A DNA stretch of 64,000 nt from Pseudohalioglobus sediminis. GTDB taxonomy: Bacteria > Pseudomonadota > Gammaproteobacteria > Pseudomonadales > Halieaceae. The notes below the pieces were generated by a model. It saw only the letters and a list, made by a program, of their open reading frames with translations, was not told the DNA's origin and searched no databases. The stretch covers positions 186,001-250,000 of the forward strand of contig NZ_VTUX01000001.1 in the NCBI RefSeq assembly GCF_008370495.1, given 5' to 3'. The stretch's first letter is position 1, and each line of letters starts with the position of its first letter. Of this stretch, positions 63,340 to 64,000 are shown piece after piece. Both the position numbers and the translations under genes were made by a program.

Positions 63340-64000
63340 CTAGCCGGATTGATCCCCGGATAGCCACGGGAAACCGCGCCGGCCCTGCAGGCCACCGGTG
63401 TGAATCGCCAGAATCGGTTCATCGGGCGACCACGCCGCGGTGGCCAGCTGCGCGTGAATGGCGTAGAACAGTTTTCCCGTGTACACCGGCTCCAGCGCGA
63501 TGGCCTGCGCATCCTCGAAAGCGAGCATAAAACTGCGCAGGGCAGCGTTGGTACGTGCGAATCCGCCGCAGTGGTAGTGGTGCAGGATTCGCCATGACGC
63601 CCGTGGCGCCAGCCCGCTTTCGTCCAGGGAGGCAAGCACCCGCTGCTCCAGGTCTCGGGCGCCGCACAGCGCGGAGATACCAACCACCTCAATATCCGGC
63701 TCCAGGTCCGCCACCAGGCCGGCCAGGGTGGTGCCGGTGCCAACCGGCAGCACCACGCGGGTAAAACGGCGCCCGCTGTCACGAATCAGCCGGCCGATTT
63801 CGAGGCAACCGCGCACACCATCTCCGGACGCGCCGCCCTCGGGTATCACCAGGCAAGGGGCAAAGCGTTGCGCCAGCTCCTCGCACCACTCGGGGTCGCT
63901 ATGCCGACGGTACTGCGTGCGCGAAACCGGGACGATGTGCATGCCCCAACGGCGCGCATCCTGCAGCATCGGCGTGTCCACTTCCCCCCCGCGAACCACG
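63340..64000 (-). CDS. ACC deaminase/D-cysteine desulfhydrase-family PLP enzyme (partial, N terminus outside window)
   Basis: A pyridoxal-phosphate enzyme fragment of 220 residues, cut by the window edge; the PLP lysine lies upstream and is not seen. Family marks are VIPEGGASGDGVRGCLEIG, the phosphate loop VLPVGTGTTLAGLV and the C-terminal LAIHTGGLQGRRGFPW. Members of this family act as 1-aminocyclopropane-1-carboxylate deaminase or D-cysteine desulfhydrase; most bacterial ones without a proven role are the latter. Converges on the PLD lipoprotein with a 12-base gap. Confidence 0.85.
   Translation of the reverse strand, partial: VVRGGEVDTPMLQDARRWGMHIVPVSRTQYRRHSDPEWCEELAQRFAPCLVIPEGGASGDGVRGCLEIGRLIRDSGRRFTRVVLPVGTGTTLAGLVADLEPDIEVVGISALCGARDLEQRVLASLDESGLAPRASWRILHHYHCGGFARTNAALRSFMLAFEDAQAIALEPVYTGKLFYAIHAQLATAAWSPDEPILAIHTGGLQGRRGFPWLSGDQSG

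Overview
The window is a GC-rich, densely coded chromosomal segment of a gammaproteobacterium. The evidence is a rimK/rimB pair, ptsP, a ribosome modulation factor, a 1.6-kb-residue NAD-glutamate dehydrogenase, glcDEF, a YeaC-type protein and PepN. The mix of an aerobic Bat operon, a sigma-E/ChrR photo-oxidative stress cluster and propionate and acyl-CoA genes would fit a marine aerobic lineage such as Halieaceae/Cellvibrionales, but that placement is inference. I saw no rRNA, tRNA, insertion sequence, prophage, integrase or CRISPR array.

Layout. 0-3 kb: the 3' half of aconitase acnA, then a YcbB-type L,D-transpeptidase. 3-9 kb, minus strand: an aspartoacylase-like deacylase, RimB and RimK (with an extra RCK/TrkA-C domain), then ptsP and an MscS channel. 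9-12.5 kb: a CorA/ZntB transporter converging on MgtE, which is coupled to a remnant of a Na/Pi cotransporter, then a LOG protein. 12.7-16.2 kb: GlsB/YeaQ membrane protein, a secreted unknown, a patatin lipase and a phospholipase-D lipoprotein. 16.3-19.8 kb: prpE and a coniferyl-aldehyde-dehydrogenase-type enzyme.

19.9-28.2 kb is the most interesting block. A divergent sigma-E/anti-sigma ChrR pair faces a four-gene operon (flavin amine oxidase, DUF1365, cyclopropane-fatty-acid-synthase-like methyltransferase, unknown periplasmic protein). A third transcript (SRPBCC-SDR fusion plus photolyase) converges on that operon. All three transcripts start at promoters of the form TGAKCC-N18-TAAMHA, so the whole 8-kb block looks like one self-contained singlet-oxygen/light-damage regulon that repairs DNA and remodels membrane lipids.

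28.4-40.4 kb: a crotonase; a GspE-family ATPase fused to a protein-isoaspartate-methyltransferase-like domain, directly abutting an orphan YehL-type MoxR ATPase; an acyltransferase; YaiI; YjbQ coupled to glcDEF (glycolate oxidase); and an acyl-CoA synthetase with a GNAT protein. 40.4-47 kb: a methyltransferase-like protein, a bactofilin, rmf and the NAD-glutamate dehydrogenase. 47.2-54 kb: a complete Bat aerotolerance-type operon (moxR, DUF58, DUF4381, batA, a batB-batC fusion with a Q-rich repeat tail, batD). 54-64 kb: pepN, a DUF2797 protein, a YeaC protein, a GlpG-like rhomboid, nadK, a DUF1853 protein, an endonuclease/exonuclease/phosphatase lipoprotein with a PLD lipoprotein, and a truncated ACC-deaminase/D-cysteine-desulfhydrase-family gene that runs off the end.
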